From Streptomyces violaceorubidus (lineage in GTDB: Bacteria; Actinomycetota; Actinomycetes; Streptomycetales; Streptomycetaceae), in NCBI RefSeq assembly GCF_000717995.1, contig NZ_JODM01000013.1:1-64000 (forward strand): 64,000 bases of DNA, written 5' to 3'. Each line of letters opens with the position of its first letter. Positions within the stretch are counted from its first letter, which is position 1. The translations under genes were made by a program, and so were the position numbers. The notes below the pieces were generated by a model. That model was not told where the DNA came from. It did no database searches and was given only the letters and a program-made list of their open reading frames with translations. Of the stretch, positions 1 to 8,835 are shown piece after piece.

Positions 1-89
1 TTGAGACGTCAGACACCTCGATCAACAGCTCGGGGGCCTCGCTCGTTGCGCTTGTCGGCCCATCACCCGATCGGTGGCGACCTCGAAGA
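1..89. other. Unassigned sequence at the damaged left edge
   Basis: No gene can be assigned here. The plus-strand frame that continues into the permease-like stretch is open to base 3, but its residues before about base 90 do not look like a permease. On the minus strand the first 60 bases can be read as ...SEAPELLIEVSDVS, which faintly recalls the core strand of Uma2/DUF820 nuclease-like proteins; this is only a resemblance. The segment probably comes from elsewhere, through rearrangement or an assembly join. Confidence 0.3.
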
Positions 90-269
90 AGCTCACTGAT
101 CGGCGCGAGCGTGTCCGTGGCCATCGTGTGGAAGGCGATCTTCTCGGACGACGCGGTCGTCGACCGTACGCAGCAGTTCTTCGGGATCGACGCCGGCGGC
201 TGGACCGGTGACCCGGAACTGATCATCTACAGCCTGGTGGCGCTCACCGTCTGGCAGTTCGGCGCCCCG
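90..269 (+). pseudogene. Fragment of a carbohydrate ABC transporter permease (MalF/UgpA type)
   Basis: About 60 codons read LIGASVSVAIVWKAIFSDD, then a GGW stretch and YSLVALTVWQFGAP. This is the pattern of the central part of MalF/UgpA-type sugar permeases: a transmembrane helix ending in VWK.IF, a short periplasmic loop with GGW, then a helix ending in VWQFGAPMVIFLAGL. Here the match stops exactly at GAP (base about 269) and the frame continues straight into the lyase-like protein. The N-terminal helices, the EAA loop that docks the ATPase, and the C-terminus are all missing. It cannot be a functional permease. It is best explained as the remnant left by a deletion or a misjoined assembly. 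Confidence 0.6.
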
Positions 270-2620
270 AGGAAGGTCACCGTCACCCGGCACGGCGCCA
301 CCATCGACATAGCGACCGGCGTCATCACCGCGAGCATCGGCACGTCCGGATCGGCGCTGGTCAAGTCGGTCACCCGGGGCTCCACCGAGATCGCCAAGAA
401 CGGCCGCCTCGTCCTGCTCCGCCAGCCCGAGATCGAGGACGGCGACCGGGGCACGGTGACGTGCGAACGCTTCGACGGCGCGATCGAGGAGGTGAAGGTC
501 GAGCAGGAGGGCCCGGTCCGCGCCGTCGTCCACATCGACGGCAAGCACCGCAAGGGCCACCGCCGCTGGCTCCCCTTCTCCATCCGCCTCTACTTCTACG
601 CGGGCGCCGACTCCTTCCGCATGGTGCACACCCTCACCTTCGACGGGCACCAGGAGCCCGGCAGGGCGAACGGCGACTTCATCCGGGGCCTCGGCGTCCG
701 CTTCACCGTCCCGATGCGCGACGCGTCCTACGACCGCCACATCCGCATCGGCGGCGAGGGCACCGGCCTGCTCCGCGAGGCCGTCAAGGGCATCACCGGA
801 CTGCGCCGCGACCCCGGGGCGGACGTACAGGCGGCGCAGTTCGCCGGGGAGAAGCTGCCCGACCCCGCCACCTGGGACCAGCGGGTCACCACCCGCCTGG
901 CGTACATTCCCGAATGGGGCGACTACACCCTCGCCCAGCTCTCCGCCGACGGCTTCACCCTGCGCAAGCGCACCAAGAAGGGCCACGGCTGGATCGGCGC
1001 GGGCGGCGGCCGGCGCGCCTCCGGCTTCGGCTACGTCGGCGGCGCGAGCGGCGGCCTCTCCTTCGGCCTGCGCGACTTCTGGGAGAAGTACCCCGCCCAG
1101 CTCGACATCCGCGACGCCCAGAGCGAAGAGGCCGAGGTCACCCTCTGGCTCTGGTCCCCCGAGGCCCAGCCGATGGACCTGCGCTTCTACCACGACGGCA
1201 TGGGCCAGGACACCTTCCCCGAGCAGCTCGAAGCCTCAACATCACCTACGAGGACTACGAGCCGGAGTTCGGCACCCCCTACGGCATCGCCCGCACCTCG
1301 GAACTCCTCTTCTGGGCCAACGCCGCCACCCCGAGCGCCGAGCAACTCGCCGAACAGGTCGGGGCGGTGCGCGTCCTGCCGCAGCTCGCCGCCCCGCCCC
1401 CGCAGCTCATCAGGGCCGGGGTCTTCGGTCCCGGCCTCTACTCCGAGCCCGACCGGTCCACCCCCGCCAAGGCCAGGATCGAGGACCACCTCGACTTCCT
1501 CCTCGCCTACTACAAGGACCAGGTGGAGCAGCGCCGCTGGTACGGCTTCTGGGACTACGGCGACATCATGCACACCTACGACGCCGCCCGGCACACCTGG
1601 CGCTACGACATCGGCGGCTACGCCTGGGACAACTCCGAACTCTCCCCGGACCTCTGGCTCTGGTACGCCTACCTGCGCTCCGGCCGCGCCGACATCTTCC
1701 GCTTCGCCGAGGCCATGACCCGGCACACCGGCGAGGTCGACGTCTACCACCTCGGCCAGTGGGCCGGCCTCGGCACCCGGCACGGCGTCCAGCACTACGC
1801 CGACAGCGCCAAGCAGCAGCGCATCGCCAACACCACCTACCGGCGCTTCTACTACTTCCTCACCGCCGACGAACGCGTCGGCGACCTCATGCACGCCAAC
1901 GTGGACTCCGACGAGACCTTCCTCGCCCTCGACCCGCTCCGCAAGATCCGCACCGACCCCTACACCCCCGACCGCAACGCCCTGTCCATCGGCTCCGGCA
2001 CCGACTGGTGCGGCCTGGTCTCGGCGTGGCTCACCGAGTGGGAACGCAGGGGCCCGAAGTGGGAGAAGGCCAGGGACCGCGTCCTGTCCACCATGGAGAC
2101 CATCGCCGCCCAGCCCAACGGCTTCGTCCAGGGCAGCGGCCTGTACGACCTGGACACCGGGCGCTTCGCCGTCGCCGACACGCCCAAGGTCGAGGTCTCC
2201 CACCTGTCCGCCGTCTTCGGCCTGAACGAACTGTGCGCCGAACTCGTCGACCTCGTCGACATGCCCGAGTTCGAGGAGGCGTACTACGACTACTGCCGCT
2301 ACTTCAACGCGAGCAAGACGGAACAGGCGGAACGCTACGGATCGAACTTCGGCAGTCTCCTCCTCTTCCAAGGACACTCCCGCCTCGACGCCTACGCGGC
2401 CGTACGCACCGAAGACGACAAGCTCGCCACCCGGGCGTGGCAGAAGTTCCTCGACTCCGACGGCTACAAGGAGTCGGCGCCCTGGGCCACCCGGGAACTG
2501 GGCGGACCCCTCGCCCTGGTCCCGGGCAGCGAGGCGAGCTGGGTGTCCACCAACGACACCGCCCTCTACGGCCTCGCCGCCATAGAGAACCTCGCACTCC
2601 TGGGGGACAGGATGCCGTAA
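270..2620 (+). pseudogene. Exo-rhamnogalacturonan lyase-like protein, N-terminally fused and frameshifted
   Basis: The product resembles the large YetA/exo-rhamnogalacturonan-lyase group that Streptomyces genomes often label Tat-pathway signal proteins; in that group the proteins are secreted and act on pectic polysaccharide. Two defects are visible. The N-terminus, with any signal peptide, is missing and the frame enters from the permease fragment. A one-base frameshift lies at about 1230-1235: up to there one frame encodes ...DLRFYHDGMGQDTFPEQLE, and from 1232 another encodes LNITYEDYEPEFGTPYGIA.... Restoring one G (GAAGCC to GAAGGCC) gives a continuous ...EQLEGLNITYEDY.... The rest is intact, aromatic-rich and typical of (alpha/alpha)-barrel polysaccharide enzymes, and ends with TAA at 2618-2620. 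The family assignment is from remembered similarity. Confidence 0.6.
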
Positions 2621-2658
2621 CCGGCCCTGACCGGCGCGGGCGCGGGCACACTGCACGG

Positions 2659-3117
2659 GTGGACTGGAACCATTACCGCTTTCGCAGCCTGTGGCCGCTG
2701 CCCGCGCCCGCGGCGGACGTCTACCGCGCCCTGGAACGCGTCGAGGACTACCCCCGCTGGTGGCCGCAGGTCCGCGAGGTGACCCGGCTCGACGACACCA
2801 GCGGCCTCCTCCGGTTCCGCTCCCTGCTCCCGTACGAGCTGACCGCGACCGTGCGGGAGGGACGCCGGGAGCCGGCCGCGGGGGTGCTGGAGGTGGCGAT
2901 GAGCGGCGACATGGAGGGCTGGGCGCGCTGGACGGTCGCCCCGCGCGGCTCTGCCGCCCTCGTCCGCTACGACCAGGAGGTCGTCGTGCGCAAGCCGCTG
3001 CTGCGCCGCCTCGCCGTGCCCGGGCGCCCCCTGTTCCGGGTCAACCACCGCCTCATGATGAGGGCGGGACGGCAGGGCCTGGCCGCGCACCTGGCAGGCG
3101 GTCGGCAAGCGGTTTGA
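2659..3117 (+). CDS. SRPBCC (polyketide cyclase/dehydrase-like) family protein
   Basis: The product has 152 residues, with a GTG start chosen because the recognisable domain begins immediately (VDWNHYRFRSLWPLPAPAADVYRALE). The pattern W.L.AP...VY..L..VEDYPRWWPQV, followed by alternating strands and a long C-terminal helix (VNHRLMMRAGRQGLAAHL), is that of START/Bet v1-like SRPBCC proteins, which bind hydrophobic ligands in a deep cavity. There are no catalytic residues that would assign a reaction, and no signal peptide or membrane helix. It follows the damaged lyase gene by 38 bases and its stop codon overlaps the -35 box of the tRNA-Val promoter. The specific role is unknown. Confidence 0.8.
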   Translation: MDWNHYRFRSLWPLPAPAADVYRALERVEDYPRWWPQVREVTRLDDTSGLLRFRSLLPYELTATVREGRREPAAGVLEVAMSGDMEGWARWTVAPRGSAALVRYDQEVVVRKPLLRRLAVPGRPLFRVNHRLMMRAGRQGLAAHLAGGRQAV

Positions 3118-3143
3118 TGGAAGCGCCGGGGGCCCTGTATTGT
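3114..3143 (+). promoter_or_regulatory. Promoter of tRNA-Val
   Basis: TTGATG at 3114-3119 and TATTGT at 3138-3143 are separated by 18 bases, close to the primary (HrdB-type) sigma consensus. Transcription should begin about base 3150, a few bases before the tRNA. The -35 box overlaps the stop codon of the SRPBCC gene. Confidence 0.7.
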
Positions 3144-3156
3144 TCACTGCGTTCCC

Positions 3157-3228
3157 GGGCGATTAGCTCAGTGGGAGAGCGCTTCGTTCACACCGAAGAG
3201 GTCACTGGTTCGAACCCAGTATCGCCCA
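3157..3228 (+). tRNA. tRNA-Val (anticodon CAC)
   Basis: A complete cloverleaf is visible. The acceptor stem GGGCGAT pairs with ATCGCCC, and the D arm contains AGCTCAGTGGGAGAGC. The anticodon stem CTTCG/CGAAG closes the 7-base loop TTCACAC, giving anticodon CAC, which reads GUG, a frequent valine codon in this G+C-rich genome. The T arm is CTGGTTCGAACCCAG and the discriminator base is A at 3228. CCA is not encoded (the next bases are CCC), as is common in actinomycetes. Confidence 0.96.
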
Positions 3229-3238
3229 CCCGGGAAGA

Positions 3239-3264
3239 GCCGGTCCGTCACGCGACGGACCGGC
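3239..3264 (+). terminator. Rho-independent-type hairpin after tRNA-Val
   Basis: An 11-bp perfect stem, GCCGGTCCGTC (3239-3249) with GACGGACCGGC (3254-3264), has the loop ACGC. It lies 10 bases after the tRNA and also sits at the 3' end of the convergent exonuclease gene, so it may serve both strands. Confidence 0.8.
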
Positions 3265-3293
3265 TTCCTCGTGTTCCGGCGTTCCCCGTGTCA

Positions 3294-4019
3294 TCACGCC
3301 GCCGCCGGCAGGTCCGGGCGCAGGGGCCAGGCGGGGTCCACCGGCTCCTCCGTGCCGTTGAGCGCGAACCACGCCTGCAGCCCGCGTGCCTGACCCGCGT
3401 GCCACACGGCCTGGAGGGTGTGCAGCTCGGCGGGGGAGAGGCGCTCCAGCCGTGCCTGGAAGCGGCGCCCCACCGCCCGCACGACCTCCAACGCCGCCTG
3501 GGCGTCGGCCGCCGCGTCGTGCGCGCCCTCCAGCTCCACGCCGTAGTGCGCGCACAGGTCGGTGAGAGTGCGGCGCCCCTTGCGGTAGCGGTCCAGGTGC
3601 TTGTCCAGCACCCGCGGATCCAGCACGTGCAGCGGCGTCCGCTCCAGCCAGCGGCCCAGCGACGAGGCGCGGTGCCGGCGCAACTCCCGGTCCAGCAGCG
3701 TGAGGTCGAACGGCGCGTTCATCACCACCAGCGGACGCCCGGCGCGGGCCTGCTCGGTCAGCGCCTCGGCTATCTCGTACATCACCGGCGCCGGCCACCG
3801 GCCGTGGCGCTGCACATGGTCCTGGGTCAGCCCGTGCACCGCCGTCGCCGCCTCGGGCACCGGCACCCCCGGGTTCACCAGCCACCGGGTCACCCGCGGG
3901 CGCAGTCCCGGTGCGTCCTGGACGACGAGGGCGGCCGACACGATCCGGTCGGTCTCGATGTCCACACCCGTCGTCTCCGTGTCGAAGGCGGCCAGCGGCC
4001 CCTCGAACCAGCTCGTCAT
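3294..4019 (-). CDS. DEDDh 3'-5' exonuclease (DnaQ/epsilon-like)
   Basis: The product has 241 residues and starts at the ATG giving MTSWFEGPLAAFDTETTG, preceded by GAGGAG about 11 bases upstream. All exonuclease motifs are present: Exo I FDTETTGVD, Exo II NAPFDLTLLDREL, and Exo III with the DEDDh histidine and aspartate in GAHDAAADA. This is the RNase-T/epsilon fold that removes 3' nucleotides with two metal ions. It has no polymerase or BRCT part, so it is a stand-alone exonuclease for repair or RNA turnover, not the main Pol III proofreading subunit. It is transcribed away from the DUF4365 gene and converges on tRNA-Val. Confidence 0.9.
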   Translation of the reverse strand: MTSWFEGPLAAFDTETTGVDIETDRIVSAALVVQDAPGLRPRVTRWLVNPGVPVPEAATAVHGLTQDHVQRHGRWPAPVMYEIAEALTEQARAGRPLVVMNAPFDLTLLDRELRRHRASSLGRWLERTPLHVLDPRVLDKHLDRYRKGRRTLTDLCAHYGVELEGAHDAAADAQAALEVVRAVGRRFQARLERLSPAELHTLQAVWHAGQARGLQAWFALNGTEEPVDPAWPLRPDLPAAA

Positions 4020-4190
4020 ACGGCACTCAACTCCTCGTCCGAGCACGGCAGCTGACGCGCCGTCCCTTGTCCCGGTTCGGTGATACCCGGGCTGTTTGCG
4101 ACGTACGCCGGAAGGACACAACAGGAGTACGGGTCTTTGCAGTTCACAGACCCGCCACGGGGATTCACCAGTTCTGGAAGGCTGTTGGTC

Positions 4191-4757
4191 ATGGCCATTG
4201 CGCAGCCCGAACGGGGCGGGCTGCTGCCCGAGCGCACCGCGCCCTCACGCGGCTCTCTCGCCACCACCGCCTGCATGGAGACCTTGCAGGTCGGCTACCT
4301 CCACGCGGTCGCCGCCGCGGCCGGCTGCTCGCTCTCCCAGCCCTTCCCGGACAACGGCATCGACTGGCACGTCAGCCACAGCGCTCCCGGGCACACCGTC
4401 GACGACGAGGTCACCATCAAGGTGCAGCTCAAGGCCACCTACCAGCTCGCCCCCGGACCCCCCGGCCGCTCCTTCTCCTTCACCCTCGACAACGACCACC
4501 TGGCGAAGCTCGCCCGCACCCCGGTGTCGGTGCACAAGATCCTGGTCGTGATGATCGTCCCCCGGTCCCGGGACCAGTGGCTGCGCGCCGGCCACGACCG
4601 GCTCGACCTCAGACACTGCTGCTACTGGACGAATCTCGCCGGGCACCCCGTCACGGGCCGGCGGCGCACCACCGTGCGGATACCGACCGCGCGGATCTTC
4701 GACGACCGTGCGCTGTGCGAGATCATGACGCGGGTCGGGACGGGAGGGAAACCATGA
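4191..4757 (+). CDS. DUF4365-like protein (possible PD-(D/E)XK nuclease fold)
   Basis: The product has 188 residues. The ATG at 4191 is chosen because GGAAGG lies about 11 bases upstream and similarity begins soon after; an in-frame GTG exists at 4080. Recognisable features are an early helix with a conserved-looking Glu (METLQVGYLHAVAAAAG, about residues 29-45), then NGIDWHV (Asp58), then VTIKVQLKAT (Gln79-x-Lys81). The order E...D...QxK is that of DUF4365 proteins, which as I recall are grouped with the PD-(D/E)XK nucleases. Catalysis is inferred from this layout only. Its stop overlaps the start of the next gene (ATGA), so the two products are probably made together. The divergent neighbour is an exonuclease. 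Confidence 0.6.
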   Translation: MAIAQPERGGLLPERTAPSRGSLATTACMETLQVGYLHAVAAAAGCSLSQPFPDNGIDWHVSHSAPGHTVDDEVTIKVQLKATYQLAPGPPGRSFSFTLDNDHLAKLARTPVSVHKILVVMIVPRSRDQWLRAGHDRLDLRHCCYWTNLAGHPVTGRRRTTVRIPTARIFDDRALCEIMTRVGTGGKP

Positions 4758-6028
4758 CGCACCGCCCGACCGGCGAACCCCCGCGGTCCGTCGAGCCCCT
4801 GCGCTCCGTACGACCGCACCCCGCCGACGCCCTCGACGAGCTCCCCCGCGACGGCGGCCGGCCCGAGCCCGCCGCCGTCGACCCGGCCGTGCTGACGGCG
4901 CTGCTGCACCGGCACGGCTGGCGGCGGCGCGGCGGCGCCCCCGGCCGCTACGGCCGCTGGACCCCGCCCGGACCGGCCGCGGGTGTCACCAGCCTCCTGG
5001 TGCCCGTCAGCCGCGCCTTCCCCGACAGCGACGACCTGCTCGGCGAGGCGCTGCACGCCCTGTCCCGCAGCGGCACGCCCGACGCCCGCGAGATCCTGCT
5101 CTCCCTCGCCGTCCCCAGCGACGAGATCCGCTGGGAGCGCGACATACCGACGGGACCCGGCGACACCGCGTCCTGGACGGCACAGGAGCACCTGCGCTCC
5201 GCCGCCCGCCGGATGCTGCTCGCCGGAGCGCTCGCCACCCGCGCGCGGGCGGGCTACTACGGCGCCCGCCACCGGCGCGCCGCCTCGGCGGCGCTGGAGA
5301 ACGTGGTGGTGGGCCCGGTCCCGGCCGGCCGCACCCTCACGGCGTTCCTGCCGGTCGGCACCGGCCGCCCCCTCGCCGTACGCCTGCACCAGGCCCTCCA
5401 CGCCGCCCGTGAGGCCGTCGACTACCGGCGGGCCACCGGGGGCACGGAGGCCTTCGACTCGGCCGTCGCGGCGGGCGTCAGCCATGAGCTGACCGAGTCC
5501 CTCGTCGCCCTGGTCCGGGGCACCCAGGGCGCCCGGATCGCCGTCGGCTGGGCACCGGCCGCGGGCGTCCCCGAGGGCTGCGGCGCCCTCACCGAACCCG
5601 TCGAGTTCTCGCCCGGCGACCTGCCCGCCCTGCGCGAGGCCGCCGCCCGCTATCTGCGCGCGGAGCCTTCGGTGCCGGTACGGATCACCGGCACCGTCGT
5701 CCGCATGCGCCGGCCCGGACCGCGCGGCACGGGCACCGTACGGCTGCGGGTGCTGGCCGGCGCCGAGGTGCCGTACGTGCGGATCGCGCTGGACGAGGAG
5801 GGCTACCGGATCGCCGGGCACGCCCACCTCGTCGGGCTGCCGGTCAGGGTGCTCGGGCGGCTGGAGAGCCGGGGCGGGTTCCGCAGGCTCACCGGCGCCT
5901 CGGAGATCACCCCCGTACAGGTCGACGACGCGGAGCGGGACCGGCTGCTCAAGGCGGTCCAGGAACACGTGGAGGTCGCCGCCTTCCTTGAGGAGACCTG
6001 CGGGGACGGAGGCGAGGGCCGGTATTGA
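4754..6028 (+). CDS. Conserved hypothetical protein with a C-terminal OB-fold-like region
   Basis: The product has 424 residues and starts within the stop of the DUF4365 gene (ATGA, 4754). I do not recognise a family. The first 60 residues are Pro/Arg-rich and probably disordered. Residues about 60-330 are mostly alpha/beta with no obvious nucleotide-binding loop. Residues about 335-400 ([13 protein letters not shown]...[10 protein letters not shown]...[20 protein letters not shown]) alternate short strands and Gly/Arg turns as in an OB-fold, which would suit nucleic-acid binding. There is no signal peptide or transmembrane helix. Overlap with DUF4365 suggests a shared function, perhaps DNA or RNA handling together with the neighbouring exonuclease. 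That is inference. Confidence 0.55.
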   Translation: MTHRPTGEPPRSVEPLRSVRPHPADALDELPRDGGRPEPAAVDPAVLTALLHRHGWRRRGGAPGRYGRWTPPGPAAGVTSLLVPVSRAFPDSDDLLGEALHALSRSGTPDAREILLSLAVPSDEIRWERDIPTGPGDTASWTAQEHLRSAARRMLLAGALATRARAGYYGARHRRAASAALENVVVGPVPAGRTLTAFLPVGTGRPLAVRLHQALHAAREAVDYRRATGGTEAFDSAVAAGVSHELTESLVALVRGTQGARIAVGWAPAAGVPEGCGALTEPVEFSPGDLPALREAAARYLRAEPSVPVRITGTVVRMRRPGPRGTGTVRLRVLAGAEVPYVRIALDEEGYRIAGHAHLVGLPVRVLGRLESRGGFRRLTGASEITPVQVDDAERDRLLKAVQEHVEVAAFLEETCGDGGEGRY

Positions 6029-6120
6029 TTTCGCGGTGGGCGGGCCCGGGTCGGTACGATCGCCCTCATGCGTGCGCTCCGGTATGGCGCCGCGGCCCCA
6101 CCTTCAGTCAGGAGAGACCG

Positions 6121-8097
6121 GTGTCAGACGTCCGTGTGATCATCCAACGCGATTCGGAGCGGGAAGAACGCGTGGTGACGACGGGCACTACGGCCGCCGA
6201 GCTCTTCGCCGGCCAGCGCTCGATCATCGCGGCGCGCGTGGCCGGTGAGCTCAGGGACCTCGCCCACGAGGTCAAGGACGGCGAGACCGTCGAGGGCGTC
6301 GAGATCTCCTCCGAGGACGGCCTGAACATCCTGCGCCACTCCACCGCGCACGTCATGGCCCAGGCCGTGCAGGAGCTGTTCCCCGAGGCCAAGCTGGGCA
6401 TCGGCCCGCCCGTCAAGGACGGCTTCTACTACGACTTCGACGTCGAGAAGCCCTTCCACCCCGATGACCTCAAGGCCATCGAGAAGAAGATGCAGGAGAT
6501 CCAGAAGCGCGGGCAGCGGTTCTCTCGCCGCGTGGTCACCGACGAGGCCGCTCGCGAGGAGCTCGCCGACGAGCCGTACAAGCTGGAACTGATCGGTCTC
6601 AAGGGCTCCGCGTCCAGCGACGACGGTGCGGACGTCGAGGTCGGCTCCGGCGAGCTGACGATCTACGACAACCTCGACCCGAAGACCGGCGAGCTGTGCT
6701 GGAAGGACCTCTGCCGGGGTCCCCACCTGCCCACCACCCGGAACATCCCGGCCTTCAAGCTGATGCGCAACGCCGCCGCCTACTGGCGCGGCAGCGAGAA
6801 GAACCCGATGCTCCAGCGCATCTACGGCACCGCCTGGCCCACCAAGGACGAGCTGAAGGCGCACCTGGACTTCCTCGCCGAGGCCGAGAAGCGCGACCAC
6901 CGCAAGCTCGGCAGCGAGCTGGACCTCTTCTCCATCCCGGAGCAGATCGGTTCTGGACTCGCCGTCTTCCACCCCAAGGGCGGCATCATCCGCCGGGTCA
7001 TGGAGGACTACTCGCGGCGCCGCCACGAGGAAGAGGGCTACGAGTTCGTCTACACCCCGCACGCGACCAAGGGGAAGCTCTTCGAGACCTCGGGCCACCT
7101 GGACTGGTACGCCGACGGCATGTACCCGCCCATGCAGCTCGACGAGGGCGTGGACTACTACCTCAAGCCCATGAACTGCCCGATGCACAACCTGATCTTC
7201 GACGCGCGCGGCCGGTCCTACCGTGAACTGCCCCTGCGGTTGTTCGAGTTCGGCACCGTGTACCGGTACGAGAAGTCGGGCGTCGTGCACGGCCTGACCC
7301 GGGCCCGCGGCTTCACCCAGGACGACGCGCACATCTACTGCACCCGCGAGCAGATGTCGGAGGAGCTGGACAAGACCCTCACCTTCGTCCTGAACCTGCT
7401 GCGCGACTACGGCCTGAACGACTTCTACCTGGAGCTGTCCACCAAGGACCCGGAGAAGTTCGTCGGGTCCGACGAGGCCTGGGAGGAAGCCACCGAGACG
7501 CTGCGACGGGTCGCCGAGAAGCAGAACCTGGAGCTGGTGGCGGACCCGGGCGGTGCCGCGTTCTACGGCCCGAAGATCTCCGTCCAGGCCAAGGACGCCA
7601 TCGGCCGCACCTGGCAGATGTCGACCATCCAGCTCGACTTCAACCTGCCGGAGCGCTTCGGTCTGGAGTACACCGCCGCGGACGGCACCAAGACCCGCCC
7701 GGTCATGATCCACCGCGCGCTGTTCGGCTCCATCGAGCGCTTCTTCGCGGTGCTCCTGGAGCACTACGCGGGAGCGATGCCGCCGTGGCTCGCTCCGGTC
7801 CAGGCGGTGGGCATCCCGGTCGGGGACGCCCACGTGCAGTACCTGGAGGAGTTCGCGGCCGAGGCACGGCGCAAGGGGCTGCGTGTCGACGTGGACTCCT
7901 CCTCGGACCGGATGCAGAAGAAGATCCGCACGCAGCAGAAGCAGAAGGTCCCCTTCATGATCATCGTCGGTGACGAGGACATGCACGGGGGCACGGTGTC
8001 GTTCCGCTACCGCGACGGTTCGCAGGAGAACGGCATTCCGCGTGACCGGGCGCTGGCGAAGCTCGTGGATGTGGTGGAGCGCCGTATCCAGGTGTGA
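6121..8097 (+). CDS. thrS: Threonyl-tRNA synthetase
   Basis: The product has 658 residues, with a GTG start after AGGAGAG. It charges tRNA-Thr using ATP and threonine in the cytoplasm. The order of parts is full-length bacterial ThrRS: a TGS domain (about 1-65), the second additional (editing) domain with [10 protein letters not shown] near residue 75 and a C..GPHLP motif, the class II catalytic core (MNCPMH with zinc-ligand Cys353, then [26 protein letters not shown] as motif 2), and a C-terminal anticodon-binding domain (QAVGIPV...[12 protein letters not shown]). A -10-like TACGAT lies at 6056-6061. I saw no T-box in the roughly 50-base leader. Confidence 0.98.
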   Translation: MSDVRVIIQRDSEREERVVTTGTTAAELFAGQRSIIAARVAGELRDLAHEVKDGETVEGVEISSEDGLNILRHSTAHVMAQAVQELFPEAKLGIGPPVKDGFYYDFDVEKPFHPDDLKAIEKKMQEIQKRGQRFSRRVVTDEAAREELADEPYKLELIGLKGSASSDDGADVEVGSGELTIYDNLDPKTGELCWKDLCRGPHLPTTRNIPAFKLMRNAAAYWRGSEKNPMLQRIYGTAWPTKDELKAHLDFLAEAEKRDHRKLGSELDLFSIPEQIGSGLAVFHPKGGIIRRVMEDYSRRRHEEEGYEFVYTPHATKGKLFETSGHLDWYADGMYPPMQLDEGVDYYLKPMNCPMHNLIFDARGRSYRELPLRLFEFGTVYRYEKSGVVHGLTRARGFTQDDAHIYCTREQMSEELDKTLTFVLNLLRDYGLNDFYLELSTKDPEKFVGSDEAWEEATETLRRVAEKQNLELVADPGGAAFYGPKISVQAKDAIGRTWQMSTIQLDFNLPERFGLEYTAADGTKTRPVMIHRALFGSIERFFAVLLEHYAGAMPPWLAPVQAVGIPVGDAHVQYLEEFAAEARRKGLRVDVDSSSDRMQKKIRTQQKQKVPFMIIVGDEDMHGGTVSFRYRDGSQENGIPRDRALAKLVDVVERRIQV

Positions 8098-8122
8098 GCA
8101 GGTGCCCGCGTCCGCGGGGTTC

Positions 8123-8149
8123 GGCCCCCGGGAGAAGCTCCCGGGGGCC
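8123..8149 (+). terminator. Terminator hairpin after thrS
   Basis: A perfect 12-bp stem, GGCCCCCGGGAG (8123-8134) with CTCCCGGGGGCC (8138-8149), has the 3-base loop AAG and is followed by CTTTCGG. It separates thrS from the HIT gene. Confidence 0.85.
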
Positions 8150-8187
8150 CTTTCGGCTTCCCGGCGCGTACGCCATATGCTGCACGC

Positions 8188-8748
8188 ATGACGAGTGAGC
8201 CGGAGCAGCAGCTGGGGGTGGGGACGCCGGACGCGTTCCAGCGTCTGTGGACGCCCCACCGGATGGCGTACATCCAGGGCGAGAACAAGCCGAGCGGCCC
8301 GGGCGCCGACGACGGCTGCCCCTTCTGCTCGATCCCGGCCAAGTCCGACGAGGACGGCCTGATCGTCCGGCGGGGCGAGCACGTGTACGCGGTGCTCAAT
8401 CTGTACCCGTACAACGGCGGCCACCTGATGACCGTGCCCTACCGTCACGTCGCCGACTACACCGAGCTGACGGACGTGGAGACCGCGGAGCTGGCCGAGC
8501 TGACCAAGCAGGCGATGACGGCGCTGCGCACGGCCTCCGGGGCCCAGGGGTTCAACCTGGGGATGAACCAGGGCGCGGTGGCGGGTGCGGGCATCGCCGC
8601 TCACCTGCACCAGCACGTGGTGCCGCGCTGGGGCGGCGACACGAACTTCATGCCGGCGATCGGCCACACGAAGGTGCTGCCCCAGCTCCTGGGCGACACC
8701 CGCAAGATGCTGGCGGAGGCCTGGCCCTCCAGCCCGTCCGGCGTTTGA
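8188..8748 (+). CDS. HIT family hydrolase/phosphorylase (Fhit branch)
   Basis: The product has 186 residues from an ATG. It carries the histidine triad HLHQHVVPRW (His139, His141, His143), with the middle His expected to form the nucleotidyl intermediate, plus NQGAVAGAGIAAHLH and NLYPYNGGHLMTVPYRH. A CPFC pair (Cys44, Cys47) near the start suggests the zinc found in actinobacterial Ap4A-phosphorylase-like HIT proteins. Substrates of this branch are dinucleoside polyphosphates or adenylylated compounds; which one is unclear here. The last residues (SSPSGV) and the stop codon are encoded inside a dispersed Streptomyces repeat, so the C-terminal tail was probably remodelled by that element. Confidence 0.92.
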   Translation: MTSEPEQQLGVGTPDAFQRLWTPHRMAYIQGENKPSGPGADDGCPFCSIPAKSDEDGLIVRRGEHVYAVLNLYPYNGGHLMTVPYRHVADYTELTDVETAELAELTKQAMTALRTASGAQGFNLGMNQGAVAGAGIAAHLHQHVVPRWGGDTNFMPAIGHTKVLPQLLGDTRKMLAEAWPSSPSGV

Positions 8749-8812
8749 GGACGAGGCCGTCCAGGCCGAAGCGGGGGTCCGGGGGCGCGGCCCCCCGGGA
8801 CGCCCACCCCGA
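8726..8812 (+). repeat. Dispersed Streptomyces intergenic repeat (CCAGCCCGTCCGGCGTTTGA type)
   Basis: The stretch starting CCAGCCCGTCCGGCGTTTGA and ending in a GGGGGTCCGGGGGCGCGGCCCCC palindrome-like core is one I recognise as recurring in hundreds of Streptomyces intergenic regions. It begins inside the HIT gene, supplies its stop codon (TGA 8746-8748) and occupies the space between two convergent genes, where the GC palindrome may act as a terminator. Confidence 0.65.
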
Positions 8813-8835
8813 CGCCCCGCCCCACCGCCGGAGGC

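Noticed and set aside
461..1231. Upstream part of the second frame across the lyase gene (Arg/Pro/His-rich)
   Set aside because: Only the part after about 1232 has normal protein composition. Before that the real coding frame is the other one.
3157..3300. tRNA-Val as an attachment site of an integrated element
   Set aside because: I saw no integrase gene, no repeated copy of the tRNA 3' end and no change in codon use nearby.
6028..6121. T-box riboswitch before thrS
   Set aside because: The leader after the TACGAT box is only about 50 bases, and there is no T-box sequence or terminator/antiterminator pair.
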